DNA of 61,868 bases. It comes from Bacteroides sp. GTDB taxonomy: Bacteria > Bacteroidota > Bacteroidia > Bacteroidales > Muribaculaceae. Numbering within the stretch: position 1 is the first letter of the stretch; every line of letters starts with the position of its first letter. Under the pieces are notes generated by a model. That model ran no database searches. It was not told where the DNA came from and saw only the letters and a list, made by a program, of their open reading frames with translations. Position numbers and translations under genes: made by a program. The stretch is from the NCBI GenBank assembly GCA_014801735.1, contig JAAVDO010000002.1:1-61868 (forward strand). Reading direction: 5' to 3'. Positions 19,134-28,269 of this stretch are shown one piece after another.

Positions 19134-21677
19134 TTATTGCACTACTTTGTAGTCACCACCGCTTGCTCCACCGTTAAGCGAACGGCTTCCGGTCTTGAAG
19201 ATTCGTCCGAACGACCCGCTGTAGCTGACGCCAAGAACTATCATGGCATGGTTGTCGCGGATATTTACCACATTCTGCTTCACTCTGTGGGCCAGTTTCT
19301 CGCTCGAGGGATACACCGTTCCCTCGTTTTTCAGGAAAAACATGATAGCGGCATACGCATGCCAGTGAGAGCTGAAGGTTCTGGAAATCGTGAAGGAATT
19401 GTGATTTTCCCCTCTCGACACAGAAGGACCATACAGATAGCGGCCGGGATGGCTGACGGAGAACTGACACTGCCAGTCGTTGAGATAGCCTGTCATTGAG
19501 AAGAACCAGTCGGGAGCATTGAGGGTATAGACGCCGTCCTGACACACATATCTGTAATGCCTGTATGAATAATTAATCTGAGCCGAGAGATGACCGTTAA
19601 GAATCTGATTCACCCCGGCGCTTATATTTGGTGTAAGCTCGTAATTGTGGTCGCCGTTCACAGGCTTGGTCATAAACTCACCATTGCCCAGATAGATGAC
19701 CGTTGTGTAGATCGGCCTCCAGTTCTGCTGCCAGTTGACACTCAGGCGAGTCCAAAAGCCGGGAATCTGCCAGCGGACAGATGGCGAAAAATTATAGGAC
19801 TTCTGAATCCTGAGGTCCGGATTTCCGGCAGAGAGAAGATATCCGTCATAACGCTGCTGAAAATCGGTAACCTGAGAAAGCGATGGCCGGATGGTCCAGT
19901 AGCTTCCACTGATATTTGCGTCGACGGTGTTAGTCAGTTTTTTCCACAGATAGATACCCAGATTAACGGTAGGCTTCTTGATCTGTGAATATTTTTCCTC
20001 GCCGGGATAATTCACAAAGCCGACAGAACCGCTGAAGCTGGTATATACACCGGCAATGTTTGTGTTGACTCCGCCATAGACCGAATTGGTCGAAGTGCGT
20101 AGATACTGCACGTAATGATCAAGTGTGTAATTATTCTTCGAACGGGAATAATTGAAACGGTAGCCGAGATTCAGATTGAACTTTCCGAACGACCTTTCAT
20201 AGCTCGATTCCACCTTTATAGATCTCACCGATGTGCGGAGGTTAGATGGATAGCTCGCTACGGGAACACCATTGACGGTATCGGTAAGATTGCGGGTATA
20301 ATCCATGTCGCTGATGTTGCCTGCTGTCTGTATCTCGAGCTTCCCGTTCTCTTTCCAGTCTTTCTGGAAATAGATATCAGGCTGAACTGAGAAGTCGGAG
20401 TTGCGGATCTGACTGTGGCGTGCATAGTCGCCCTTGTATGAATCATGCACATCGGCATTCTCGTTGGCATGACCTATATATTTACTGAAATTGACACGAG
20501 TCGAAAGATAGGAGGTTTCCGAGTCCCGGTAAGTGTATTTCACCTGACCGCCATTGGTATTATAGTCGAACGGCGACTTGCGGCCCTTGCTCTCGATGTC
20601 GATACGTGTGTCGGGAGCGATATAACTGGTGCGGTCGTCGATTATGCGCTCGTTATAGTCGCGGTAGCTGTAATTGTAGTTGGCCGAGAACTCGGATTTT
20701 CCCTGATTGTAGCTTATGCCGCCTCCGGCATCGACGAAACCGGTATTGACAGCTGAACGCGCATTAGCCCAGGCGTTACCGCCCTCCTGCGGTTCCTTCA
20801 GAATAATGTTGATCACTACCGGCGGACGACGCGAAATGTATTTGGCCGGGATGTCAGTGATATATTCTACGCGGCTCACATTGCCGGGCCGGATACTGAG
20901 CAGATCGTTGCTGTCGCGCTCCACTCCGTCGATGAGAATTATCGGACTTTCTCGATAAGCCTGGATCGAACGCATGACAGGGTCAACATAAAGACCCGGC
21001 AGAGGCATCTGTCCCAAAAGCGTGTATATATCGTGGGAATGCTTCACCTGTGTCGGGGTCGGACGTGCGGTCAGCTTGCCTCCCTCGCTCATCACATATT
21101 GAGCACTTATAGTTACAGCCTTAAGCTCTATGGGATTGGAGCGCACACGAATACTGCCGATGTTTCCGGGACTGACGGTCTGGGTAAGCGGCAGGTAGCC
21201 CAAAGCCGTGACAGTCATGCGGGCCGAAGAGGAGTTGATAGGCACCACGAAATCACCCACCTTATTTGTCACTCCACTGCCCAGAAACGTTGAATCGGTG
21301 GTAGAGAAAAATCTTACCGTAGCATATTCAAGCGGCTGGCCGCTTTCATCAACAACCCTGCCTGTCACCTTTCTGCCCGATGAGATGCGAGGCTCCACGA
21401 CGATAATCTTTCCGCCTTCGAGCATAGAGACCTTGACGGGATACAGACCCACGGCTTTGAACACGGCATTGACGACATTGTCTGTATTGATTGTCTCCGT
21501 CACGGGATAGTCCTCGAGAGTAGAATAAACAAAGCTCACGGCAACGCTGTCGGAGGCCTGATCGATCTGCTTCAATACTTCGGAGAGAGGTGTGCGGTCG
21601 GCGCGGATTGTCTTACCGGCGGCCGGAACAACGGCTGCAAGCAGAGCCAGTAGAGTTAGGATAGTTCTGATCTTCAT
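19134..21677 (-). CDS. STN-domain TonB-dependent outer-membrane receptor
   Basis: Outer-membrane protein of 847 residues. A signal peptide (about 1-21) is followed by an STN secretin/TonB N-terminal domain (about 22-95), a carboxypeptidase-regulatory-like domain (about 103-185; VTGRVVDESGQPLEYATV), a plug domain (about 200-300; PIILIDGVERDSNDLLSIRP, then VEYITDIPAKY) and a beta-barrel rich in Tyr, Asn and aromatic pairs to the end. The STN domain is the part that signals through an anti-sigma protein, and the two genes before it are an anti-sigma and an ECF sigma factor overlapping in ATGA-type junctions. No susD gene follows, so this is not a standard polysaccharide-utilisation pair. The ligand is unknown; iron complexes, a peptide or a glycan are all possible. 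Confidence 0.85.
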   Translation of the reverse strand: MKIRTILTLLALLAAVVPAAGKTIRADRTPLSEVLKQIDQASDSVAVSFVYSTLEDYPVTETINTDNVVNAVFKAVGLYPVKVSMLEGGKIIVVEPRISSGRKVTGRVVDESGQPLEYATVRFFSTTDSTFLGSGVTNKVGDFVVPINSSSARMTVTALGYLPLTQTVSPGNIGSIRVRSNPIELKAVTISAQYVMSEGGKLTARPTPTQVKHSHDIYTLLGQMPLPGLYVDPVMRSIQAYRESPIILIDGVERDSNDLLSIRPGNVSRVEYITDIPAKYISRRPPVVINIILKEPQEGGNAWANARSAVNTGFVDAGGGISYNQGKSEFSANYNYSYRDYNERIIDDRTSYIAPDTRIDIESKGRKSPFDYNTNGGQVKYTYRDSETSYLSTRVNFSKYIGHANENADVHDSYKGDYARHSQIRNSDFSVQPDIYFQKDWKENGKLEIQTAGNISDMDYTRNLTDTVNGVPVASYPSNLRTSVRSIKVESSYERSFGKFNLNLGYRFNYSRSKNNYTLDHYVQYLRTSTNSVYGGVNTNIAGVYTSFSGSVGFVNYPGEEKYSQIKKPTVNLGIYLWKKLTNTVDANISGSYWTIRPSLSQVTDFQQRYDGYLLSAGNPDLRIQKSYNFSPSVRWQIPGFWTRLSVNWQQNWRPIYTTVIYLGNGEFMTKPVNGDHNYELTPNISAGVNQILNGHLSAQINYSYRHYRYVCQDGVYTLNAPDWFFSMTGYLNDWQCQFSVSHPGRYLYGPSVSRGENHNSFTISRTFSSHWHAYAAIMFFLKNEGTVYPSSEKLAHRVKQNVVNIRDNHAMIVLGVSYSGSFGRIFKTGSRSLNGGASGGDYKVVQ

Positions 21678-22282
21678 TTCACCACGAGTTTTTGTGAGTC
21701 GGAATCATCGGTCACTATCTCGGCTTCAATGCTGTCGAAAGCATTGAGAATCGTCACAAGCTCGTCCAGAGTGCAGCCTGCCGGAATGGATAGATAAAAG
21801 CGGATATCCACCTTCTCGGGGGCGCACTCCACTGCCACATCAAATAGCGTGGCTACGTCGCGCAGGATATAGTCGAGGGTCATATCCTCATACACCTTGC
21901 AGCTGTCGAAGAACACGTCCTTGCCTTGCGCCACACTGTCGTCGGGCAGATATACCATCATAGTTGGCATCTCTACCACCGGCTCGGCTTCGACCTCGGT
22001 GGTTTTTTCAGCGCTCAGGTTGAGGGGGGAGCTACCGATTATAGCGGTTGCGGCAACGGTGCCAACTACAAGAATCACTGCTGCGGCCGCGGCAGCCTGC
22101 CGCCAACCGAAGGTCAGGAAATGGCGCTTGCGCCGCCCTACACTCTGCATCACACGCTCGAACTCTTCGTCTGCGTCGACCTCGGGAATCTCGACAAGAC
22201 TGCGGCGCACATTGACGCCCGTGTCGTAAAGCTCACGGATCTCTTCGCGCTCATCGCGGGAAAGCTGATTGCTCACTTTCAT
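21674..22282 (-). CDS. Compact FecR-like anti-sigma factor with C-terminal DUF4974-type domain
   Basis: Single-pass inner-membrane protein of 202 residues. The cytoplasmic N-terminus (about 1-60) is acidic and should bind the sigma factor. One membrane helix spans about 62-85. The periplasmic part has a short linker and a DUF4974/STN-like domain (about 115-202: FFDSCKVYEDMTLDYILRDV and TLDELVTILNAF). The usual FecR domain between helix and DUF4974 is missing, so it is about 120-150 residues shorter than typical Bacteroidetes FecR proteins. It overlaps the sigma gene upstream and the receptor downstream by 4 bases each, so the three should be translationally coupled. The role is inferred from order and domain type. 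Confidence 0.75.
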   Translation of the reverse strand: MKVSNQLSRDEREEIRELYDTGVNVRRSLVEIPEVDADEEFERVMQSVGRRKRHFLTFGWRQAAAAAAVILVVGTVAATAIIGSSPLNLSAEKTTEVEAEPVVEMPTMMVYLPDDSVAQGKDVFFDSCKVYEDMTLDYILRDVATLFDVAVECAPEKVDIRFYLSIPAGCTLDELVTILNAFDSIEAEIVTDDSDSQKLVVK

Positions 22283-22785
22283 ATTCTGTTGTTTTTAAAA
22301 TAATTTCGTAGTATTTTCAGGGCTGTCACCACATGCTTGTTCACGGTCGACTGAGATATCGACAGATCGTCGGCCGTCTCGGCATAGCTTCGTCCGTGCC
22401 GGAACACAGCATCGAAAACTTTTTCTACCGCCGGAGTAAACTCGCGCGCCGCCACATTATTGATTATAGCAAGGCGCTCCTGACGGTCGGCCATCTCCGT
22501 CACACCGCTGTCGAGCGCTTCGTCATTGTCCTCGGCTATCCAGCGGGCATGACGCGTCTCGATATCCATGCGACGCAAACGCCCGGAAAGCTCATTGCGC
22601 ATAGAAGCCGTGAGATAGGCCGATGGCTCCTCGGTCATGTCTCCGAGATGATCGTAGAGACGCACCATGACATCATGCACGCTATCGAGAGCGTCGTTCT
22701 TGTCAAGGAGGACCCTGTAGGCCATCTCATACAGACGCCGGAAGTGCCGGTGATATATTTTCTCGAACTCGTTTTTTCTATTCAT
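22279..22785 (-). CDS. ECF-family RNA polymerase sigma factor
   Basis: Sigma-70 family ECF factor of 168 residues. Region 2 (about 10-75) contains FRRLYEMAYRVLLDKNDALDSVHDV. Region 4 (about 110-162) contains the helix-turn-helix GRSYAETADDLSISQSTVNKHV. There is no region 3. It is first in a three-gene operon with an anti-sigma and an STN-type receptor, the cell-surface signalling layout, so it probably drives its own operon when the receptor binds its ligand. A tandem 12-bp repeat lies about 40-65 bases upstream. Confidence 0.9.
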   Translation of the reverse strand: MNRKNEFEKIYHRHFRRLYEMAYRVLLDKNDALDSVHDVMVRLYDHLGDMTEEPSAYLTASMRNELSGRLRRMDIETRHARWIAEDNDEALDSGVTEMADRQERLAIINNVAAREFTPAVEKVFDAVFRHGRSYAETADDLSISQSTVNKHVVTALKILRNYFKNNRI

Positions 22786-22826
22786 CGTCCTTTTCTGAGG
22801 ATTGTCTGTCTAATTTACGACTTCGA

Positions 22827-22850
22827 CACCTGTTTCATCACCTGTTTCAT
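22827..22850 (-). repeat. Tandem 12-bp direct repeat upstream of the ECF sigma gene
   Basis: CACCTGTTTCAT occurs twice head-to-tail (22827-22838 and 22839-22850), followed by a partial third copy, CTGTTTTTTT. It lies 42-65 bases before the sigma ATG, where an operator or ECF-specific promoter would be. On the coding strand the unit reads ATGAAACAGGTG. Confidence 0.5.
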
Positions 22851-22952
22851 CTGTTTTTTTGCTTTTTTTCTGTTTCGGGTCCTGAGAATATGTTTTATAG
22901 CAGGGTTGTCCTCCTTTTTTTAATAAAAATATTCTTGTTATCAAAAAATTGC

Positions 22953-22960
22953 TAATTTTG
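22953..22960 (+). promoter_or_regulatory. -7 element of the methylmalonyl-CoA decarboxylase operon
   Basis: TAATTTTG matches the consensus. A -33 element is not clear. The predicted leader before mce is about 80 bases. Confidence 0.5.
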
Positions 22961-23045
22961 CACTGAATTTTGGACGGTTGTATCCTTACCAGTACACCCC
23001 TCGCAATTCAAGTCAACAATCTAAAAACCAATCATAGTTCCTACC

Positions 23046-23468
23046 ATGAACATTACCCACATTGAGCATATCGGCATTGCAGTGCCGTCGCTCGAAGAGG
23101 CAATCCCGTTCTACGAGAACGTTCTGGGCCTCAAGTGTTTCGCCATCGAAGAAGTTGCTGATCAGAAAGTGCGCACCGCATTCTTCAAGGTCGGCCAGAC
23201 CAAGATAGAGCTCCTCGAAGGCACTTCTCCCGACAGCGCCATCTCTAAGTTCATCGAGAAAAACGGTGGCCGCGGCGGTATTCAGCACTTTGCTTTCGCC
23301 ATCGAAGACGGTGTTGCAAACGCTTTGGCTGAGGCCGAGGAAAAAGGATGCAAGCTCATCGACAAGGCTCCCCGTCCCGGTGCCGAGGGCCTCAACATCG
23401 CTTTCCTTCACCCCAAATCGACCTGTGGCAGCCTGATCGAACTCTGCGAGGATCCCAAAAAGAAATAA
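23046..23468 (+). CDS. mce: Methylmalonyl-CoA epimerase
   Basis: Cytoplasmic enzyme of 140 residues that interconverts the R and S forms of methylmalonyl-CoA. It is a vicinal-oxygen-chelate (glyoxalase) fold of two halves. Metal ligands can be seen: H8 in HIEHIGIAV, H81 in GIQHFAFAIED and E132 in SLIELCED. It is first in the operon and supplies the S-isomer used by the decarboxylase encoded next, the last steps from succinate to propionate. Confidence 0.96.
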   Translation: MNITHIEHIGIAVPSLEEAIPFYENVLGLKCFAIEEVADQKVRTAFFKVGQTKIELLEGTSPDSAISKFIEKNGGRGGIQHFAFAIEDGVANALAEAEEKGCKLIDKAPRPGAEGLNIAFLHPKSTCGSLIELCEDPKKK

Positions 23469-23508
23469 TACTCCACCTTTTCTGACTTTTATCCACAACT
23501 ATTAAGAT

Positions 23509-25062
23509 ATGAGCAATCAACTTGCAAAAGTACAGGAACTCATAGCCCTGCGCAATGAGGCCCGACTCGGTGGCGGCGAAAAAGCCATCCAGAAGCAGCA
23601 CGAACGCGGTAAATACACCGCCCGTGAGCGCATCGCACAGCTCCTCGACGAAGGCTCCTTCGAAGAAATCGACATGTTCGTGCGCCACCGTTGCCACAAC
23701 TTCGGACAGGAAAAGAAGAGCTACCTCGGCGACGGCGTAGTTACCGGCTACGGCACGATCGAAGGCCGTCTCGTCTATGTTTTCGCCCAGGACTTCACTG
23801 TATTCGGTGGCTCGCTGTCCGAGACTATGGCCCTCAAGATATGCAAGATCATGGATATGGCCATGAAGATGGGTGCTCCCGTTATCGGTCTTAACGACTC
23901 GGGCGGCGCACGTATTCAGGAGGGCATCAACGCTCTCGCAGGCTATGCCGAGATTTTCCAGCGCAATATCCTCGCTTCAGGTGTAATTCCTCAGATCTCA
24001 GCTATCCTCGGTCCGTGTGCCGGTGGCGCGGTATATTCACCAGCCCTCACCGACTTCACCATCATGACCAAGGGCATCAGCTACATGTTCCTCACAGGCC
24101 CGAAGGTTGTAAAGACTGTTACCGGTGAAGATGTTACCCAGGAGGCTCTCGGCGGTGCTCAGGTTCACTCAACAAAGAGCGGCGTGGCTCACTTCGCAGC
24201 CGAAGACGGCGAGGAGACCCTCAGCATAATCCGTAAGCTTTTCAGCTACATTCCCCAGAACAACCTCGAAGAGGCTCCGCTGGTTGAATGCACCGACCCC
24301 ATCGATCGTCTGGAAGACTCACTCAACGAAATAATCCCCGACAGCCCGACAAAGCCCTACGACATGTATGAGGTGATCGGTGCTATCGTCGACAACGGCG
24401 AGTTCCTCGAAGTTCAGCGCGACTATGCCAAGAACCTCATCGTAGGCTTCGCCCGCATGAACGGTCAGTCGGTAGGTGTCGTGGCAAACCAGCCCAAGTT
24501 CCTCGCCGGTGTGCTCGACAGCAACGCTTCGCGCAAGGGTGCACGCTTCGTTCGTTTCTGCGACGCCTTCAATATTCCTCTGGTAACCCTGGTCGACGTT
24601 CCCGGATTCCTTCCCGGCACAGGTCAGGAATACAACGGTGTGATCCTCCACGGCGCCAAGCTCCTCTACGCCTATGGCGAAGCCACAGTGCCCAAAGTTA
24701 CCGTCACACTGCGTAAGAGCTACGGCGGCAGCCATATCGTGATGAGCTGCAAGCAGCTCCGCGGCGACATGAACTACGCATGGCCTACCGCCGAGATCGC
24801 CGTTATGGGTGGTGCCGGTGCCGTCGAGGTGCTCTATGCCAAGGAAGCAAAAGCCAGCGAAGATCCCGCCAAGGTTCTCAAGGAGAAAGAGGAAGAATAC
24901 AACAAACTCTTCTGCAACCCCTACAACGCTGCCCGCTACGGCTATATCGATGACGTCATCGAGCCCCGCAACACTCGCTTCCGCGTGATCCGCGCCCTCC
25001 AGCAGCTTGCCACCAAGAAAGTTGTTAATCCCGCCAAGAAACACGGCAATATACCCCTCTAA
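23509..25062 (+). CDS. mmdA: Methylmalonyl-CoA decarboxylase alpha subunit (carboxyltransferase)
   Basis: Cytoplasmic carboxyltransferase of 517 residues, the usual length for MmdA and propionyl-CoA carboxylase beta chains. It carries the N-terminal (about 25-255; [22 protein letters not shown]) and C-terminal (about 275-500; [25 protein letters not shown]) crotonase-type domains. It moves the carboxyl group of methylmalonyl-CoA to the biotin on the carrier protein encoded two genes later. The downstream gamma, biotin-carrier and beta genes show that it works in the Na+-pumping decarboxylase rather than in a carboxylase. Confidence 0.94.
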   Translation: MSNQLAKVQELIALRNEARLGGGEKAIQKQHERGKYTARERIAQLLDEGSFEEIDMFVRHRCHNFGQEKKSYLGDGVVTGYGTIEGRLVYVFAQDFTVFGGSLSETMALKICKIMDMAMKMGAPVIGLNDSGGARIQEGINALAGYAEIFQRNILASGVIPQISAILGPCAGGAVYSPALTDFTIMTKGISYMFLTGPKVVKTVTGEDVTQEALGGAQVHSTKSGVAHFAAEDGEETLSIIRKLFSYIPQNNLEEAPLVECTDPIDRLEDSLNEIIPDSPTKPYDMYEVIGAIVDNGEFLEVQRDYAKNLIVGFARMNGQSVGVVANQPKFLAGVLDSNASRKGARFVRFCDAFNIPLVTLVDVPGFLPGTGQEYNGVILHGAKLLYAYGEATVPKVTVTLRKSYGGSHIVMSCKQLRGDMNYAWPTAEIAVMGGAGAVEVLYAKEAKASEDPAKVLKEKEEEYNKLFCNPYNAARYGYIDDVIEPRNTRFRVIRALQQLATKKVVNPAKKHGNIPL

Positions 25063-25075
25063 TTCCACCGCAAGC

Positions 25076-25981
25076 ATGAAAAAATCATTCATTCTGCTCA
25101 TGGCGGTGCTTATAGGAGGCTCGGTGTCGCTCTCGGCTCAGGCACGTCGTGCGCTGAAGATCAACGAGGTTATGGTCACAAATACCGACAACTTCGTTGA
25201 CGATTACGGCGAGCGTCATGGCTGGATCGAGCTCTTCAATTCCGCCCATGCACCCCTCGAGATTTCGAGCGTGTATATAACTACAGACCCGGCTAATCCT
25301 AAAATGTATGCTGTTCCTCTGGGCGATGTCAATACCAAGATGCCCAAGCGTCAGCACGTACTTTTCTGGACCGACGGTATGCCCACTCGCGGAACTTTCC
25401 ATACCTCGTTCACTCTCAAGCCCGGCCAGGATAACTGGATCGGCATTTACGAGGCCGACGGTCAGACTCTGATCGACTCAATCACCGTGCCGGCCTCGCT
25501 TGCCGCCAACCAGAGCTACGCCCGCACTCCCGACGGCAAGGACAACTGGGAGATACGCGACGACGCCAACACCGCCATCGCCAATACCACCCCTTCTTCG
25601 GCCAACGTCGTTCGCGAGACAAACAACAAGGTCGAGATGTTCAAGAACAACGACGAAAACGGCGTTGCAATGACGATCATGGCTATGGCCATCGTGTTCA
25701 GCGCTCTGCTCGTTCTCGCACTCTGCTTCCTCGGTATCAGTAAGATCGGCGCACGCAAGATGCAGCAGAGCAAGGCTAAGGCTCAGGGCCTCGACACCTC
25801 TGTCGACGAGAAACCTCAGCACGACTCCGGCGAGGAGATTGCGGCTATAGCAATGGCTCTTCATGAGCATCTCAATGTTCACGATATGGAGAGCACTCTC
25901 CTCACCATCAGCAAAGTAAAGCGCGCATACTCGCCGTGGAGCTCCAAGATCTACAGCCTCCGCGAACTGCCCCGCCGCTGA
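25076..25981 (+). CDS. Decarboxylase gamma subunit fused to a lamin-tail domain
   Basis: Protein of 301 residues that sits where oadG normally is. A signal peptide (about 1-22, ending SLSAQ) leads an exported lamin-tail domain (about 25-150: LKINEVMVTN, GWIELFNSA, DNWIGIYEADGQTLIDSI). One membrane helix (about 198-221) follows, then a cytoplasmic tail that ends in HEHLNVHDMES and the AYSPWSSKIYSLRELP motif of Bacteroidetes OadG proteins. The start at 25076 gives the signal peptide; an in-frame start at 25007 would overlap mmdA. The gamma part should hold the alpha and beta subunits together. The role of the lamin-tail part is unknown; binding to the envelope or to another exported protein is a guess. 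Confidence 0.8.
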   Translation: MKKSFILLMAVLIGGSVSLSAQARRALKINEVMVTNTDNFVDDYGERHGWIELFNSAHAPLEISSVYITTDPANPKMYAVPLGDVNTKMPKRQHVLFWTDGMPTRGTFHTSFTLKPGQDNWIGIYEADGQTLIDSITVPASLAANQSYARTPDGKDNWEIRDDANTAIANTTPSSANVVRETNNKVEMFKNNDENGVAMTIMAMAIVFSALLVLALCFLGISKIGARKMQQSKAKAQGLDTSVDEKPQHDSGEEIAAIAMALHEHLNVHDMESTLLTISKVKRAYSPWSSKIYSLRELPRR

Positions 25982-26018
25982 TTTTCACTCATTAATACCA
26001 AGCAATCATTTCACAGAC

Positions 26019-26453
26019 ATGAAAGAATATAAGTATAAGATCAACGGCAACACTTACAAAGTGTCTGTCGGCGACATCGACAACAACATAGCTCAGGTGG
26101 AAGTCAACGGCACTCCATATCGCGTTGAGCTCGACGAGCAGAAGACACCCGTCAAGGTGATTAACACACCCCGTCCCTCTGCTGCACCCCGCACCGATTC
26201 CGGCGCTAAGGTTATCAGCAAGCCCGCTGCTTCTACCGGCGGCTATCAGGTCAAGGCTCCCCTACCCGGCACAGTCCTCAGCATTCCCGTGAAAGTCGGC
26301 GATACCGTCAAGGCTGCCGACACCGTGATGGTGCTTGAGGCCATGAAGATGGAAAATGCAATCCACGCCGGTAAGGACGGACGTATTGCTTCTATCTCGG
26401 CCAATCCGGGTGATGCCGTTCTCGAGGGTGCTCTGCTGGTTACTATCGAATAA
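26019..26453 (+). CDS. mmdC: Biotin carboxyl carrier subunit of methylmalonyl-CoA decarboxylase
   Basis: Carrier protein of 144 residues. The first 50 residues form a small beta domain, then a Pro/Ala linker (about 50-75) and a biotinyl domain (about 76-144) with EAMKMEN; K110 is the biotinylated lysine. It carries the carboxyl group from the alpha subunit to the membrane beta subunit. It lies between the gamma and beta genes, with a short gap on each side. Confidence 0.93.
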   Translation: MKEYKYKINGNTYKVSVGDIDNNIAQVEVNGTPYRVELDEQKTPVKVINTPRPSAAPRTDSGAKVISKPAASTGGYQVKAPLPGTVLSIPVKVGDTVKAADTVMVLEAMKMENAIHAGKDGRIASISANPGDAVLEGALLVTIE

Positions 26454-26500
26454 CATATCGGTTCCTGTTAACTTTTTATTGACTTTTTGATCCGACTACT

Positions 26501-27658
26501 ATGTCATTCGGTGATTTCCTTATAAGCAACCTCACGCAATTCTGGCATCTGACAGGATTCTACAACGCCACATGGCAGCACTTTGTTATGCTGGCGGTAG
26601 GCTTGTTCTTCATCTGGCTTGCCATCAAGAAGAACTTCGAGCCTATGCTTCTCGTGCCCATCGGCTTCGGTATGCTCATCGGCAACATACCTTTCAACAC
26701 CGAAGCCGGTCTTGAAATCGGTATCTACGAACAGGGTTCCGTACTCAATATCCTTTACAATGGCGTGAGCGCCGGCTGGTATCCCCCGCTGATCTTCCTT
26801 GGCATCGGTGCCATGACCGACTTCTCTGCCCTCATCGCCAATCCCAAGCTGATGCTCATCGGTGCTGCCGCACAGTTCGGTATCTTTGGTGCCTACATCG
26901 TAGCTCTCGCTCTTGGTTTCGCACCCGACCAGGCTGGCGCTATCGCCATCATCGGCGGTGCCGACGGTCCTACAGCTATCTTCCTTTCGTCGAAGCTCGC
27001 CCCCAACCTCATGGGTGCCATCGCCGTTTCGGCTTATAGCTACATGGCTCTCGTGCCCGTGATCCAGCCCCCTATCATGCGCCTCTTCACCACCAAGAAC
27101 GAGCGCCTGATCAAGATGCGTCCCGCTCGTGCCGTCGCTCAGAGCGAGAAGATCATCTTCCCCATCGTGGGCATGATCCTCACCTGCTTCGTGGTTCCCT
27201 CCGGTATTCCTCTGCTCGGCATGCTTTTCTTCGGCAATCTTCTCCGCGAGTGCGGTGTAACCACACGTCTTGCCAAGACTGCCTCTAATGCCCTCACCGA
27301 TATCGTGACTATACTTCTCGGCATGACTGTAGGTGCGTCGACTCAGGCTTCTGAGTTCCTCACACCTCAGACAGTGTTCATCTTCTTCCTCGGCTTCATG
27401 GCTTTCATTATCGCTTCGTCGTCGGGTGTTCTCTTCGTCAAGCTCTTCAACCTCGTGCTTCCGAAAGACAAGAAGATCAACCCGCTCATCGGCAACGCCG
27501 GCGTTTCGGCTGTGCCTATGTCCGCACGTATCTCCAACAACCTCGGTCTCGAATACGATCCCAGCAACTACCTGCTCATGCACGCCATGGGTCCCAACGT
27601 TGCCGGTGTGATCGGTTCTGCTGTGGCTGCCGGCGTACTCCTCGGCTTCCTCGCATAA
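26501..27658 (+). CDS. mmdB: Na+-translocating decarboxylase beta subunit
   Basis: Inner-membrane protein of 385 residues with about 9-11 hydrophobic helices. It decarboxylates carboxybiotin and exports Na+. The family signature [10 protein letters not shown] (152-161, with the key D155) and the second conserved region [16 protein letters not shown] are intact. It closes the mce-mmdA-gamma-mmdC-mmdB operon, which ends in a strong terminator. Together these genes save energy during propionate formation. Confidence 0.95.
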   Translation: MSFGDFLISNLTQFWHLTGFYNATWQHFVMLAVGLFFIWLAIKKNFEPMLLVPIGFGMLIGNIPFNTEAGLEIGIYEQGSVLNILYNGVSAGWYPPLIFLGIGAMTDFSALIANPKLMLIGAAAQFGIFGAYIVALALGFAPDQAGAIAIIGGADGPTAIFLSSKLAPNLMGAIAVSAYSYMALVPVIQPPIMRLFTTKNERLIKMRPARAVAQSEKIIFPIVGMILTCFVVPSGIPLLGMLFFGNLLRECGVTTRLAKTASNALTDIVTILLGMTVGASTQASEFLTPQTVFIFFLGFMAFIIASSSGVLFVKLFNLVLPKDKKINPLIGNAGVSAVPMSARISNNLGLEYDPSNYLLMHAMGPNVAGVIGSAVAAGVLLGFLA

Positions 27659-27681
27659 TCCGCGGTTCAACTCCTTTTTTT

Positions 27682-27716
27682 CAGTCCCGACCATACCGGC
27701 CGGGACTGTTTTTTTT
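27682..27716 (+). terminator. Intrinsic terminator of the mmd operon
   Basis: CAGTCCCG (27682-27689) pairs with CGGGACTG (27701-27708), followed by eight T. It starts 24 bases past mmdB. Confidence 0.9.
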
Positions 27717-27845
27717 CCATACTCCCGAACCATCCCTTTCTATACCTTGTTTTAAGGTAGAAGTCTTCCTTAATTTACACTTTTATCGCGAACCTCCAAG
27801 TCCATAGATTATTTATCAATCACGAATTTCCCCCAGAACTCAATA

Positions 27846-28196
27846 ATGATCACCAAAAAAGTCATAGAGTCAATCTATAAGCAATACAAGAAGAAGCCTG
27901 ATTCTCCTTTTGATCTGGAAATCGGTCTGCTCTTCTCTCCCGAGATGGATAAGCATTGCATTAATATCGACGGCGACAATATTATCATCGGTAGCATTAG
28001 TCCCGATTCCCCATTCCACACTATCGCCCTCGATCGCATTCATGCCATCATTCAGTTCGACCGTGTGATTGCTATTGTTCTCCCGGCTTCTATAATCTTC
28101 CTACAGAAAAACAGTCAGGCTGTCAATATCCATATTAAAATGGATGCACCCTCGCTTATCGACAAGATCCGCTACAAATTTTCTCATCCCGACTGA
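27846..28196 (+). CDS. Hypothetical 116-residue protein
   Basis: No family recognised. The protein is soluble, with an N-terminal Lys-rich helix (KKVIESIYKQYKKKP) and then alternating beta-type segments (IGLLFSPEMDKHCINIDGDNI, HAIIQFDRVIAIVLPASIIFL). It ends DKIRYKFSHPD. The codon use looks like a real gene. No exact promoter was found upstream. It lies after the mmd operon terminator and 73 bases before tcdA, which it may share a transcript with. Confidence 0.55.
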   Translation: MITKKVIESIYKQYKKKPDSPFDLEIGLLFSPEMDKHCINIDGDNIIIGSISPDSPFHTIALDRIHAIIQFDRVIAIVLPASIIFLQKNSQAVNIHIKMDAPSLIDKIRYKFSHPD

Positions 28197-28269
28197 TTTC
28201 TTCATCTCTCCACACATTTTTCCCAATATAATACCCAATCCAAACCCTCTCCTCCCTGTTATTAAAAAA

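Noticed and set aside
26504..27733. 409-codon frame antisense to mmdB
   Set aside because: It is a shadow of a strongly biased coding sequence, rich in Glu, His and Gly, with no domain, and mmdB on the other strand is certain.
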